The position numbers and the translations under genes are program-made. From Deltaproteobacteria bacterium (GTDB lineage: Bacteria; Myxococcota_A; Polyangia; Nannocystales; Nannocystaceae), in the NCBI GenBank assembly GCA_016709225.1, contig JADJEE010000012.1, positions 434,001 to 498,000 on the forward strand: a stretch of DNA of 64,000 bases, given 5' to 3'. Numbering within the stretch: position 1 is the stretch's first letter; the number at the start of each line of letters is the position of its first letter. Below, piece after piece: positions 54,598 to 62,251 of this stretch. Below the pieces are notes generated by a model, which saw only the letters and a list, made by a program, of their open reading frames with translations, had not been told where the DNA came from and made no database searches.

Positions 54598-55533
54598 CTA
54601 TCTCCAGTCCACGAGCATCTTGAGGCAGTCGACATCGCCGAATGCCGTCGCGTACGCGTCGTGGACCTGATCGAGTGTGCGTCGGTGGGTGATGAGGCCC
54701 TCGAGATCGAGGCGGCCGTCGGCGGCCATGTCGGCGACCGCGATGAGATCCTCGGGCGCCCACTCGGCCGCGACGCGGAATCTCGCTTCTTTGAGGAAGG
54801 CGAGCGGGAACTCGAAGCCGACCCGATCGGCGTAGAATCCTGCGAGCACGATCTCGCCGCCGCGTGCCAGCCGCTTCAACAATGCGTCGAGCAGCGAGGC
54901 GTCACCGCTGGCGTCGTAGATGCTGCGGTAGTCACGGCGGGCGTCTTCGTCGGGCGCGACCACGCGGTAGCCGACCGCGCCCCGGGCTCGCCGCGGGTTC
55001 TTCTCCCACACCGTCGGTGTGCCGCCGGCGGCCACGGCGAGGCGGGCGAGCAGGCGTCCGAGGACGCCGTGGCCGATGATCAGCTCGGGCGGCCGTCCAT
55101 CGCCGCCGACCAGCGCGTGGCGGGCCGTGGCTGCGAGCGCGAGCAGGATGCCACGCTCGCCGAGGTCGTCGGCCAGGGGCGTCAGGCGTGCCGCGGGCAC
55201 ACGAAGGTGGGAGGCGGCGCCACCGAAGAGGCCGCGCACGTCGCCAAAGCAGTTGGAGCCCGGCACGAACACGCGCTGACCGATCGTGACCGCGGCCTCG
55301 GGCCCGGCCTCGAGCACGCGTCCGACGGTCTCGTAGCCGGGCACCAGCGGGTAGCCCATGCCGGGGAACGGCGGCATGCGGCCGGTGAAGAGGAGGCACT
55401 CGGTGCCGGTGCTGATGCCGGTCCACTCCACCCCGACGAGGACTTCGGCGGGTCCGAGCGGCCCGTCGAACGCGATCCGCCGCAGCTCCACGTGCTCCGG
55501 GCGGGTCATCACGACGGCGAGGGTGGTCAGCAC
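54598..55533 (-). CDS. bchC: Bacteriochlorophyllide dehydrogenase BchC
   Basis: Oxidises the 3-hydroxyethyl group of bacteriochlorophyllide to the 3-acetyl group of bacteriochlorophyll a; a medium-chain dehydrogenase-like protein of about 311 residues. Conserved blocks are EWTGISTGTECLLFTGRMP, FPGMGYPLVPGYETVGRV and FVPGSNCFGDVRGLFGGAAS. The GTG at 55533 is preferred because the first residues (LTTLAVVMTRPEHVELRR) match the start of purple BchC. The predicted promoter places transcription initiation at or next to this codon, so the message may be leaderless; the ATG at 55509 is the alternative. It presumably starts the bchCXYZ-pufBA unit. Confidence 0.93.
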   Translation of the reverse strand: MLTTLAVVMTRPEHVELRRIAFDGPLGPAEVLVGVEWTGISTGTECLLFTGRMPPFPGMGYPLVPGYETVGRVLEAGPEAAVTIGQRVFVPGSNCFGDVRGLFGGAASHLRVPAARLTPLADDLGERGILLALAATARHALVGGDGRPPELIIGHGVLGRLLARLAVAAGGTPTVWEKNPRRARGAVGYRVVAPDEDARRDYRSIYDASGDASLLDALLKRLARGGEIVLAGFYADRVGFEFPLAFLKEARFRVAAEWAPEDLIAVADMAADGRLDLEGLITHRRTLDQVHDAYATAFGDVDCLKMLVDWR

Positions 55534-55540
55534 CGGTGTA

Positions 55541-55580
55541 ATAGTACCGAGACACCAAATTGTGTCAAGTGTAAATGACA
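55541..55580 (-). promoter_or_regulatory. bchC promoter with three 13-bp-spaced PpsR-type half-sites
   Basis: On the minus strand: TGTCA (55576-55580), TGACA (55563-55567) and TGTCT (55550-55554), each 13 bases from the next. The first two make TGTCA-N8-TGACA, which fits the TGT-N12-ACA consensus of PpsR/CrtJ. The middle half-site is part of TTGACA (55563-55568), a -35 element; TACTAT at 55541-55546 is a possible -10 with 16-bp spacing. A bound PpsR would cover the -35 box. The box runs to the crtF stop codon. Confidence 0.8.
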
Positions 55581-55581
55581 C

Positions 55582-56730
55582 TCAGCGGGCGCGAGCGGAA
55601 ATCAGTCGTGAAATCATCGGGCGGCGCGTGGCTCGCAGGCGACCGGGCTCGAAGCCCGCCTGCTCGAGGAGGGCCGAGATCTCCGCCGGGGTGCGCACCC
55701 GGCCCTGTCCCATCGCGAGCAGATAGAAGCCGAAGTACGCGTCGCCCATGCGCTCGCCACCGACGGTCCCGCGCATCGGTTCGGCGATCAGCACCACCCC
55801 GCCCGGCCGCACGACCCGTCGGACCGCACGCAGCAGCTCGAGCGCCTGGGGATCGTCGTGATCGTGGAGCACGCGAACCAGCGAGACGAGATCGGCGCCC
55901 TCGGGCAACGGATCCCGACGCCAGTCACCCGGCACGACCCGCACCCGTGACGACAGCCCCGCGCGGGCGAGCCGGGCCGACGCTCGCGTCGCGACGCCGG
56001 GTAGATCGAAGAGCATCAGTTCGATCGCGGGTGCACGCGCTGCAGCGGCCTCGAGGAACGCCCCCTCGCCACCACCGACATCGAGCAGGCGCTGGTGATC
56101 CGAGATCGCATAGGCCTCGAGGATGTCCTCGACCAACAGCGGGATCGAAGCCGCCATCAGCTCGGTGTACGCCGCGACACCGGGTGCCGCGGCCGGCGGC
56201 GCGTCGGCCTGTGTGTACGTCCAGAAGCGATGCACCTCGGCACCGCGGACCTCACCGCGCAGCAGCGCGACCGGATCGGCCATGTCGCGATAGAAGATCG
56301 TGTTGTGCTCGACCAGGCGCGCGACCGCCGGGTTGCCGATGAAGGAGCAGCCGTGGATGCCGAGCCAGTACGCATCGCCGCGCGCCTGCACCAGCCCCAG
56401 CGATGCCGCGGCGTCGAGCAGCCGCGCGGTGGCGTCGGGTGACAGCTCGAGCAGCAACGCCAGCTCGGTCGCCGAGCGCGGCCCGGCGTGCAGGATGTCG
56501 AGCAGGCCCAGCCGCGCCGCGGCGCAGAGCACCTGCGAGTAGACGAAACCCGCGCTCAGATCGAACAGCGCAGAGGCCCGGCGCCGCGCGACGAAACGTG
56601 CGATCCACGAGCCCTCCGCCCAGCGTTGGAAGCTGGGATTGCACAGCATGCGGTTGCGGGTCGCCAGCCAGGCCATGACGACCCCGTCGACGAACCGCCT
56701 CACCGTCGCCCACACACCGGCCTCGGTCAT
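55582..56730 (-). CDS. crtF: Hydroxyneurosporene O-methyltransferase (CrtF)
   Basis: SAM-dependent methyltransferase that methylates the 1-hydroxy group of acyclic carotenoids made by CrtC. The 382 residues include an N-terminal dimerisation and winged-helix part (FVYSQVLCAAARLGLLDILH, LSPDATARLLDAAASLGLV) and a C-terminal Rossmann domain with the SAM loop LLDVGGGEGAFLEAAA, ELMLFDLPGV, GDWRRDPLPEGADLVSLVR and LHDHDDPQALELLRAVRRV. The start ATG overlaps the crtE stop by four bases (ATGA). The gene runs into the bchC promoter. Confidence 0.93.
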   Translation of the reverse strand: MTEAGVWATVRRFVDGVVMAWLATRNRMLCNPSFQRWAEGSWIARFVARRRASALFDLSAGFVYSQVLCAAARLGLLDILHAGPRSATELALLLELSPDATARLLDAAASLGLVQARGDAYWLGIHGCSFIGNPAVARLVEHNTIFYRDMADPVALLRGEVRGAEVHRFWTYTQADAPPAAAPGVAAYTELMAASIPLLVEDILEAYAISDHQRLLDVGGGEGAFLEAAAARAPAIELMLFDLPGVATRASARLARAGLSSRVRVVPGDWRRDPLPEGADLVSLVRVLHDHDDPQALELLRAVRRVVRPGGVVLIAEPMRGTVGGERMGDAYFGFYLLAMGQGRVRTPAEISALLEQAGFEPGRLRATRRPMISRLISARAR

Positions 56731-57590
56731 GCCGCGGTTCGGCGCAGCCCGGCCGGAACCAAGCGCTCGGCCATCTCGACGACGAGTGCGCGAAGCATCT
56801 CGGCGCCTGCGCACGGCGGCACCGCCTCGGCGGCGTGCGCCACCAGGGCACGAAGCCGCACGATCGCGCCGGGCAAGCCGTACTCGGCGACGGCGTTCGG
56901 CCGCGCGAACCGTCCGTCCTGCCGGGTCGGCTTGCCGGCGACGTCCTCCATGGCGTGCGCGTCGAGCAGATCATCGGCGACCTGATACGCCTCGCCGAGC
57001 AGCTCACCCATCGCGCGCCACGGCTCCGGATCACGGCCGGCCGCGACCGCGCCGGCCATCGCGCTGGCGACGAACATCGAGCTGGTCTTCGCCCGGTGGT
57101 ACCGCGACAACGGGACCTTGGGCTCGCTTTCCCACGCTTGGCCGGCGACCAGACCCGAGGGTGTGCCCGCAGCTCGGGTCAGGATCAGCACGAGCTGTGG
57201 CAGGCGCGTCGGCGCACCGATGCATGCGCGGGCCACCGACTCGAACGCGCCGACGATGAGCGCATCGCCGACGAGTACGGCGAGCGGAGCTCCGAACACG
57301 TGGTGGACCGAGGGTCGCCCGCGTCGCGTGGGCGCATCATCGAAGCACGGGAGATCGTCGTGCACGAGCGACGCGCAGTGGAGGAACTCCAGCGCGCACG
57401 CGGTGGCGTCGACCAACGCGGGGTCGTCGTTCTCCGCCGCTGCGGCCACCGCCATGCACAGGCGCGGTCGGATGCGGGCGCCGCCGGGGAACACGGCGTG
57501 GCGCAGGGCGGCCGATAGCCGCGGAGGCGCATCGCGCTCCAGCTCTCCGAGTCCACGCGCGAGGCTGGTTTCGAGGTTCGCCGTGGCCAC
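56727..57590 (-). CDS. crtE: Geranylgeranyl diphosphate synthase (CrtE)
   Basis: Trans-isoprenyl diphosphate synthase supplying GGPP for carotenoids and the bacteriochlorophyll tail. It is 287 residues long. The first aspartate-rich motif is HDDLPCFDD (Asp 78-85), the second QVADDLLDAH near residue 220. The usual GGKRxRP motif reads GGARIRP (37-43), with Ala for Lys at a diphosphate-contact position. The start is GTG at 57590, close to the predicted transcription start. crtF follows with a four-base overlap. Confidence 0.93.
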   Translation of the reverse strand: MATANLETSLARGLGELERDAPPRLSAALRHAVFPGGARIRPRLCMAVAAAAENDDPALVDATACALEFLHCASLVHDDLPCFDDAPTRRGRPSVHHVFGAPLAVLVGDALIVGAFESVARACIGAPTRLPQLVLILTRAAGTPSGLVAGQAWESEPKVPLSRYHRAKTSSMFVASAMAGAVAAGRDPEPWRAMGELLGEAYQVADDLLDAHAMEDVAGKPTRQDGRFARPNAVAEYGLPGAIVRLRALVAHAAEAVPPCAGAEMLRALVVEMAERLVPAGLRRTAA

Positions 57591-57598
57591 GGTAGCGT

Positions 57599-57640
57599 AT
57601 CATGATGGTTGACACATCAGAGTGTCAAGTAGATTTGACG
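57599..57640 (-). promoter_or_regulatory. crtE promoter with three 13-bp-spaced PpsR-type half-sites
   Basis: On the minus strand: CGTCA (57636-57640), TGACA (57623-57627) and TGTCA (57610-57614), again at 13-base intervals. The middle half-site lies in TTGACA (57623-57628), the -35 element, and CATGAT (57599-57604) is a possible -10 at 18-bp spacing. The architecture matches the bchC and bch2 promoters. It presumably drives crtEF. Confidence 0.8.
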
Positions 57641-57662
57641 CTCGGGCCGTCGACGCGCGGGG

Positions 57663-58610
57663 TCAGGGGCCGGCGCGGAGCACCTCGAGGTAGGCGGCCG
57701 CGAACGCGTCCGGTCGTTCGAAGTGGGGAAGCGCGCCGGTCTCGAACACCTGCCGCGACCATCGCGGGCGGTGCTCGAGCAACGCGTCGGCGCCTTGGTA
57801 GTCGACGAAGTCGCCGCGGACACCGTGGCTCAGCCACACCGGCATCGTGAGTGACGTGTAGAGCTGGGTCGCGTCGGTGCTGAAGAGGTGACCGGAGAGG
57901 AACCACAGCGGCGCGTGCTCGGCCCCTCGTTGGTGCGCCGTGCGGATCGCGTAGTCCCAGAGGCCGGCGTCGATCTCGCGGCGTCCGTACGTCCGGGCGA
58001 GGAAGTAACGGATGACCCGAGGCCGGGTGAGCAACCGAAACAGCGGCGGCCCCACCCATCGCCGCCGCACGATCGCGCGCATCCAGGGGAGGCCGCGGTT
58101 GCCCCCCGGCGGGCCTTCGAAGCGCTTGCGGCCCAGCCCCGTGGGGCTCACCAGCGCGAGGGTTCGAAACGCACTCGGGCGCTCGCATGCGGCGCGGGCG
58201 AGGAACTCGCACGACAACGACAGCGCCAACGCATCGATCGGGCCACCGCCGTGCGCCTTGCGGATCGCATCGACCGCGAGCAAGACGGCGTCGGTCATGA
58301 GCCGCGGCAGGTAGGCTCGATCGCTGCGATCGGAGCGTCCGAAGCCCGGGAGGTCGATCGCGTAGGTCGGTCGCACCGAGGACAGACGCTCGTACAGCGG
58401 GCGCACCTCGTACGCGGACGCGGCCGCGTTGACGCTGTGCACGAGCAGCACCGGCGGACCCTCGACCGCGGCCGTCGGCGTCGACGCGTAGAGCTCGAGT
58501 GCACCGACGCCGGGATCGCGAAGGCACCTCGGCTGCCCAGGCACCGCCGGCGGGAGCTCGCCAGCGTCGTCCGCGCCCTTCCCTAAGGGTATGTCAAATG
58601 TTCTTGACAC
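57663..58610 (-). CDS. Alpha/beta hydrolase within the photosynthesis cluster
   Basis: A 315-residue alpha/beta-hydrolase. Features are PVLLVHSVNAAASAYEVRPL (oxyanion region), AIDLPGFGRSDRSDRAY, ALALSLSCEFLARAA and VSPTGLGRKRFEG. The nucleophile elbow reads SLSCE instead of GxSxG; candidates for the acid and base are in VRGDFVDY and GALPHFERP. BchO, the Mg-chelatase-associated hydrolase of purple clusters, is a possible relative, but the residues around the elbow are unlike it, so the name is withheld. The frame opens with a GTG at 58610 inside a promoter region; a GTG at 58544 is equally plausible. It lies upstream of crtE on the same strand. Confidence 0.75.
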   Translation of the reverse strand: MSRTFDIPLGKGADDAGELPPAVPGQPRCLRDPGVGALELYASTPTAAVEGPPVLLVHSVNAAASAYEVRPLYERLSSVRPTYAIDLPGFGRSDRSDRAYLPRLMTDAVLLAVDAIRKAHGGGPIDALALSLSCEFLARAACERPSAFRTLALVSPTGLGRKRFEGPPGGNRGLPWMRAIVRRRWVGPPLFRLLTRPRVIRYFLARTYGRREIDAGLWDYAIRTAHQRGAEHAPLWFLSGHLFSTDATQLYTSLTMPVWLSHGVRGDFVDYQGADALLEHRPRWSRQVFETGALPHFERPDAFAAAYLEVLRAGP

Positions 58611-58632
58611 TACTTGGCGTCAAGTCTAGCAT
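58592..58632 (+). promoter_or_regulatory. bch2 promoter with three 13-bp-spaced PpsR-type half-sites
   Basis: TGTCA (58592-58596), TGACA (58605-58609) and CGTCA (58618-58622) at exact 13-base intervals. The middle half-site belongs to TTGACA (58604-58609), and TAGCAT at 58627-58632 is a -10 with 17-bp spacing. The ribosome site GAGGGGG and the ATG of the transporter follow. The site also overlaps the divergent hydrolase start, so both genes could be controlled together. Confidence 0.82.
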
Positions 58633-58655
58633 ACGTTCTCGCTCGAGGGGGACAA

Positions 58656-60035
58656 ATGCGCGGCGCGACACCTGGCGACAAGACCTTCGGATGGCTCGAC
58701 ATCGTCCGTCTCGGCGCTGTCCAAGCCGCCCTGGGCTCCGTCGTGGTGCTCACCACCTCGACCTTCAACCGCCTCATGGTGGTCGAGCTGGCCCTGGCGG
58801 CGACGGTGCCTGGCGCCCTGGTGACGCTCCACCATGCGATGCAGCTGCTGCGCCCGCGCATGGGGCACGGCACCGACGTGGGGGGGCGACGCTCGCCGTG
58901 GATCCTCCTCGGGATGGTGGCGCTGGCGCTGGGTGGCATCGGTGCCGCCGCGGCCATCACCCTCATGCCTGCGCAGCCCCGCCTGGGACTCGCGCTCGCC
59001 GTGGTCTCCTACGCCGCCATCGGCGGAGGCGTGAGCGCCTGCGGTACCTCGTTGTTGGTCCTGCTGGCCAAGGGGGTCGCCGCGCCGCGACGCGCGGCAG
59101 CGACCACGGTGGTGTGGATGATGATGATCGCCGGGTTCGCGATCACGGCCGGGGTTGCGGGCAGTCTGCTCGAGCCCTTTTCCTATGGTCGCCTGATGAG
59201 CGTGACCGCCGGGGTCTCGGCGATTGCGTTGCTCATCGCGTTCGTGGGGATGCACGGCGTCGAAGCCCGCATCGTGCACATCGCCGCAGCGCCCCCGCGC
59301 CCCGCGGCCGAGCCGGGTGCATTCCGCCGCGCGCTCGCCCAGGTGTGGGCCGAACCCGATGCCCGTCGATTCACTGCGTTCGTCTTGGTGTCGATGCTGG
59401 CCTACAGCGCCCAGGATCTGATCCTCGAACCATTCGCGGGTCTCGTCTTCGGTTGGTCGCCCGGCGCCTCGACCAAGCTGGCCGGCTCGCAGCACGCAGG
59501 CGTCTTCGTCGGCATGTTGCTGGTCGCGATCGTCACCTCGGTCTTCAAGGGGCGCAGCATCGCATCGCTCAAAGGTTGGGTGGTCGGCGGTTGCATCGCC
59601 TCGGCACTCACGATGTCGGGCCTCGCATTCGCTGGCCTGACCGGCAGCATGTGGTGGCCCCTGAGCCAGAACGTGTTCTTACTCGGCGTCGCCAACGGTG
59701 CCTTCTCGATCGCAGCCATCGCCGCGATGATGACGCTGTCGACCCACGGTCGCAGCGGGCGCGAGGGCACGCGGATGGGCCTGTGGGGCGCGGCCCAGGC
59801 GATCGCCTTCGGAGCTGGTGGATTCCTCGGGACCCTGCTGGTCGATGCTGCGCAGGGCATCGCCGGTCAGTCGTCGGGCCTGGCCTACGCCTTCGTCTTC
59901 ACCCTCGAGGCGATCGGATTCACCGTCGCTGCTCGGCTCGCACTGCGCACGACGTTGCCCGAGCACGGCACCGAGCGCACGTCCACCCCGAGCCTGCCCA
60001 CACCGCAACCTAACTACCTGGTCGACCCGGTCTGA
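58656..60035 (+). CDS. PucC/Bch2-family transporter-like protein (BCD family)
   Basis: A 459-residue polytopic protein with about twelve membrane helices, resembling the PucC/LhaA/Bch2 (bacteriochlorophyll delivery) group of major facilitator-like proteins, which are thought to help deliver bacteriochlorophyll or assemble light-harvesting complexes. Blocks such as TSTFNRLMVVELALAATVPG, LHHAMQLLRPRMGHGTDVGG, RRSPWILLGMVAL and ALFVLVSMLAYSAQDL-like segments (here FVLVSMLAYSAQDLILEPFA) fit. LhaA, PucC and Bch2 cannot be separated by eye, so no symbol is given. The ATG at 58656 follows GAGGGGG. The next gene starts 4 bases after it. Confidence 0.88.
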   Translation: MRGATPGDKTFGWLDIVRLGAVQAALGSVVVLTTSTFNRLMVVELALAATVPGALVTLHHAMQLLRPRMGHGTDVGGRRSPWILLGMVALALGGIGAAAAITLMPAQPRLGLALAVVSYAAIGGGVSACGTSLLVLLAKGVAAPRRAAATTVVWMMMIAGFAITAGVAGSLLEPFSYGRLMSVTAGVSAIALLIAFVGMHGVEARIVHIAAAPPRPAAEPGAFRRALAQVWAEPDARRFTAFVLVSMLAYSAQDLILEPFAGLVFGWSPGASTKLAGSQHAGVFVGMLLVAIVTSVFKGRSIASLKGWVVGGCIASALTMSGLAFAGLTGSMWWPLSQNVFLLGVANGAFSIAAIAAMMTLSTHGRSGREGTRMGLWGAAQAIAFGAGGFLGTLLVDAAQGIAGQSSGLAYAFVFTLEAIGFTVAARLALRTTLPEHGTERTSTPSLPTPQPNYLVDPV

Positions 60036-60038
60036 CCC

Positions 60039-61208
60039 ATGCTCGCGCAGCGCATCGCCACGACCGCAGCGACGACTGCTCCCACGCCGCGCAGCGGCGA
60101 GCGCGTGCGCGCGGGGGGTCGCGCATGGCACGGCAGTCGCTGGCTTCGCACCATCCTCACCAGCCTGTTCGTGCTGTTGATGCTGGGCTCGGCGCACCTG
60201 TTCATGGTCGCGGTCAACGCTGGCGAGCACGCCGTCGCCCGTCCCGACCCTGCCGCGGGGGTGCCGGCGCGGCTCTTCACCGATCTGTCGCTGGTGGACG
60301 AGCTCGCGGCCGCCGGGGCGCGCACCCACGATCCCGCGGAACGGCGCGTGATCGCGGCCGGGCTGGCCGCGGCCGAGGCGGGCACGCTCGAGGTCCGCAC
60401 CCTGCCGGTGACCCGGTTCCTGGTCTACGCGGCCCTGGGCATGAGCGCGTTGGGGCTGCTGCTCATCTGGATCACATCGAGGATCCGCAGCGACGCCGCG
60501 CAATCCATCCTCGGCATCTTCGGTGGCAACCTGATCTGGACCGGCGCGGTCGAGTACGGCTTCACGCTGGCGTCGCGTTCGTTGGGCATCGGCAAGACCG
60601 TGGCGGTGGTCGACGGTCAGCTGGTGGCCAGCTATGGCGAATATGTGCTGCTCAAGCACAGCTGGGGTGGGCTGCTGCTCATTCTCGCCTACCTGTTGTT
60701 CCTCGAGTCGTCGCGGTGCCCGGTGTTCCTGTGGTGGCGCGAGCGCACCCCGACCATGCGCGGACCCATCGCGACCGGGCGGATCGACAACTACGGCCCC
60801 CGCAGCGCCTTCCAGTACGCGACGACGGTGTGGTTCTTCTATCTCCTGCTGCTGTGGACATATGACGAGCAGGTCGCTGGGGTCTACTCGCTCACGACCA
60901 AATCGATCCTGTTCGCCGCGATCGCGGGGTCGATTTATTGCACGTGGAAGCTGCACCAACAGGCCGGCTGGGGCCCCGCCATCCGCTATGCCGTGGGCGC
61001 GATGATCGTGGTGTGGACGCCCATCGAGATCCTCGGGAAGTGGGGGGTGATGCGTCAGCCGTGGCTGCTGCTCGAGCCCACGACGTTCGCGGTGTTCTTC
61101 GGCGGCCTGGGGCTCGGCACCTGGGCGCTGTGGCGCGCCGCTCGTCGCCGCCGGGTCGGCGCCCCCGGGGACGCCGACGCCGTGCATTCGGAGCTGGCGG
61201 TCGCCTGA
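60039..61208 (+). CDS. Unrecognised membrane protein of about eight helices in the photosynthesis cluster
   Basis: A 389-residue membrane protein that I do not recognise. Predicted helices lie at about residues 38-58, 126-147, 153-173, 206-222, 258-274, 283-300, 310-330 and 344-362, with a periplasmic-looking loop of 65 residues after the first. Distinct features are GIFGGNLIWTGAVEYGFTLA, KHSWGGLLLILAYLLFLESS, YATTVWFFYLLLLWTYDE, WTPIEILGKWG and PTTFAVFFGGLGLG. It does not match PuhB, PuhC, PuhE, AcsF, BchE or PucC by eye. It is flanked by bch2 (4-base gap) and bchI (20-base gap) and is therefore probably cotranscribed with Mg-chelatase genes; a pigment or complex-assembly role is inferred. 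Confidence 0.8.
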   Translation: MLAQRIATTAATTAPTPRSGERVRAGGRAWHGSRWLRTILTSLFVLLMLGSAHLFMVAVNAGEHAVARPDPAAGVPARLFTDLSLVDELAAAGARTHDPAERRVIAAGLAAAEAGTLEVRTLPVTRFLVYAALGMSALGLLLIWITSRIRSDAAQSILGIFGGNLIWTGAVEYGFTLASRSLGIGKTVAVVDGQLVASYGEYVLLKHSWGGLLLILAYLLFLESSRCPVFLWWRERTPTMRGPIATGRIDNYGPRSAFQYATTVWFFYLLLLWTYDEQVAGVYSLTTKSILFAAIAGSIYCTWKLHQQAGWGPAIRYAVGAMIVVWTPIEILGKWGVMRQPWLLLEPTTFAVFFGGLGLGTWALWRAARRRRVGAPGDADAVHSELAVA

Positions 61209-61228
61209 TCGTCGCGCAAGAGGTCACC

Positions 61229-62251
61229 ATGTCGGCATTCCCATTCACCGCGATCGTCGCCCAGGATGAGCTGAAGCTCGCGCTCCAGCTGGTCGTCATC
61301 GATCCGACCCTGGGCGGGGTCTTGGTGCTCGGCGATCGCGGCACCGGCAAGTCGACCGCGGTGCGGGCACTGGCGTCACTGCTCCCGCGGATGAACGCCG
61401 TGTGCGGCTGCGCGTACAACTGCGACCCCAGCGACGATCCAAGCCGCTGCGTGCCCGAGTGTCCGCGTCGTCAAGGCGCAGCGATCCAGACCCAGCAGAT
61501 CCCGGTACCGGTGGTGGATCTCCCGCTCGGCGCGACCGAGGATCGGGTGGTTGGGGCGCTCGATCTCGAGGCCGCGCTCGCCCGTGGCGAGCGGGTCTTC
61601 TCGCCCGGTCTCTTGGCGCGGGCCAATCGCGGCTTCCTGTACATCGACGAGGTCAATCTCCTGCCCGATCACCTGGTCGATCTCCTGCTCGACGTCGCCG
61701 CATCCGGTGAGAACGTGGTCGAGCGCGAGGGCGTGAGCGTGCGGCACCCGGCGCGCTTCGTGCTCATCGGCAGCGGCAACCCGGAGGAGGGCGAGCTGCG
61801 GCCGCAGCTGCTCGATCGCTTCGGACTCGCGCTCGAGATCTCGACCCCGACCGAGGTCCCCGCGCGCGTCGAAGTCGTTCGCCGCAGGATGGCCTTCGAC
61901 CACGATCCGCAGCGATTCCTCGCGTCGTACGCGGCCGAAGAAGCAGCGCTGAGCCGCCGGCTCGCCGACGCGCGCGGGCGCCTGCGCGAGCTCGCCGTGT
62001 CCGATGCCGTGATGGAGCGCGCGGCGTCGCTGTGCGCCACGCTCGGGACCGACGGCCTGCGCGGCGAGCTCACGCTGATCCGTGCCGCTCGAGCCGCCGC
62101 CAGCCTCGACGGCGCCACCGAGACCACCGAACTGCACCTCCAGCAGGTTGCCGCGCTCGCACTTCGCCACCGCCTGCGACGCGACCCGCTCGACGAGGTC
62201 GGCTCGACCGCACGCATCGATCGCGCCCTCGAAGAGGTGTTCCGCTCGTGA
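61229..62251 (+). CDS. bchI: Magnesium chelatase subunit I (BchI)
   Basis: AAA+ ATPase subunit of the BchIDH magnesium chelatase that inserts Mg into protoporphyrin IX. It is 340 residues long. Walker A is LGDRGTGKST (34-43), Walker B GFLYIDEVNLL, and sensor/arginine-finger regions include IGSGNPEEGELRPQLLDRFG and GLRGELTLIRAARA. A five-cysteine cluster lies at Cys 59, 61, 65, 74 and 78 in the early insertion, where purple BchI has only one; this could bind metal or be redox-active. The ATG at 61229 follows AAGAGG. bchD overlaps by four bases. Confidence 0.96.
   Translation: MSAFPFTAIVAQDELKLALQLVVIDPTLGGVLVLGDRGTGKSTAVRALASLLPRMNAVCGCAYNCDPSDDPSRCVPECPRRQGAAIQTQQIPVPVVDLPLGATEDRVVGALDLEAALARGERVFSPGLLARANRGFLYIDEVNLLPDHLVDLLLDVAASGENVVEREGVSVRHPARFVLIGSGNPEEGELRPQLLDRFGLALEISTPTEVPARVEVVRRRMAFDHDPQRFLASYAAEEAALSRRLADARGRLRELAVSDAVMERAASLCATLGTDGLRGELTLIRAARAAASLDGATETTELHLQQVAALALRHRLRRDPLDEVGSTARIDRALEEVFRS

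Noticed and set aside
60039..61208. PuhE or PuhB/C assembly protein
   Set aside because: Position and membrane helices would fit, but none of the conserved segments I know from those families is present, so no name was given.
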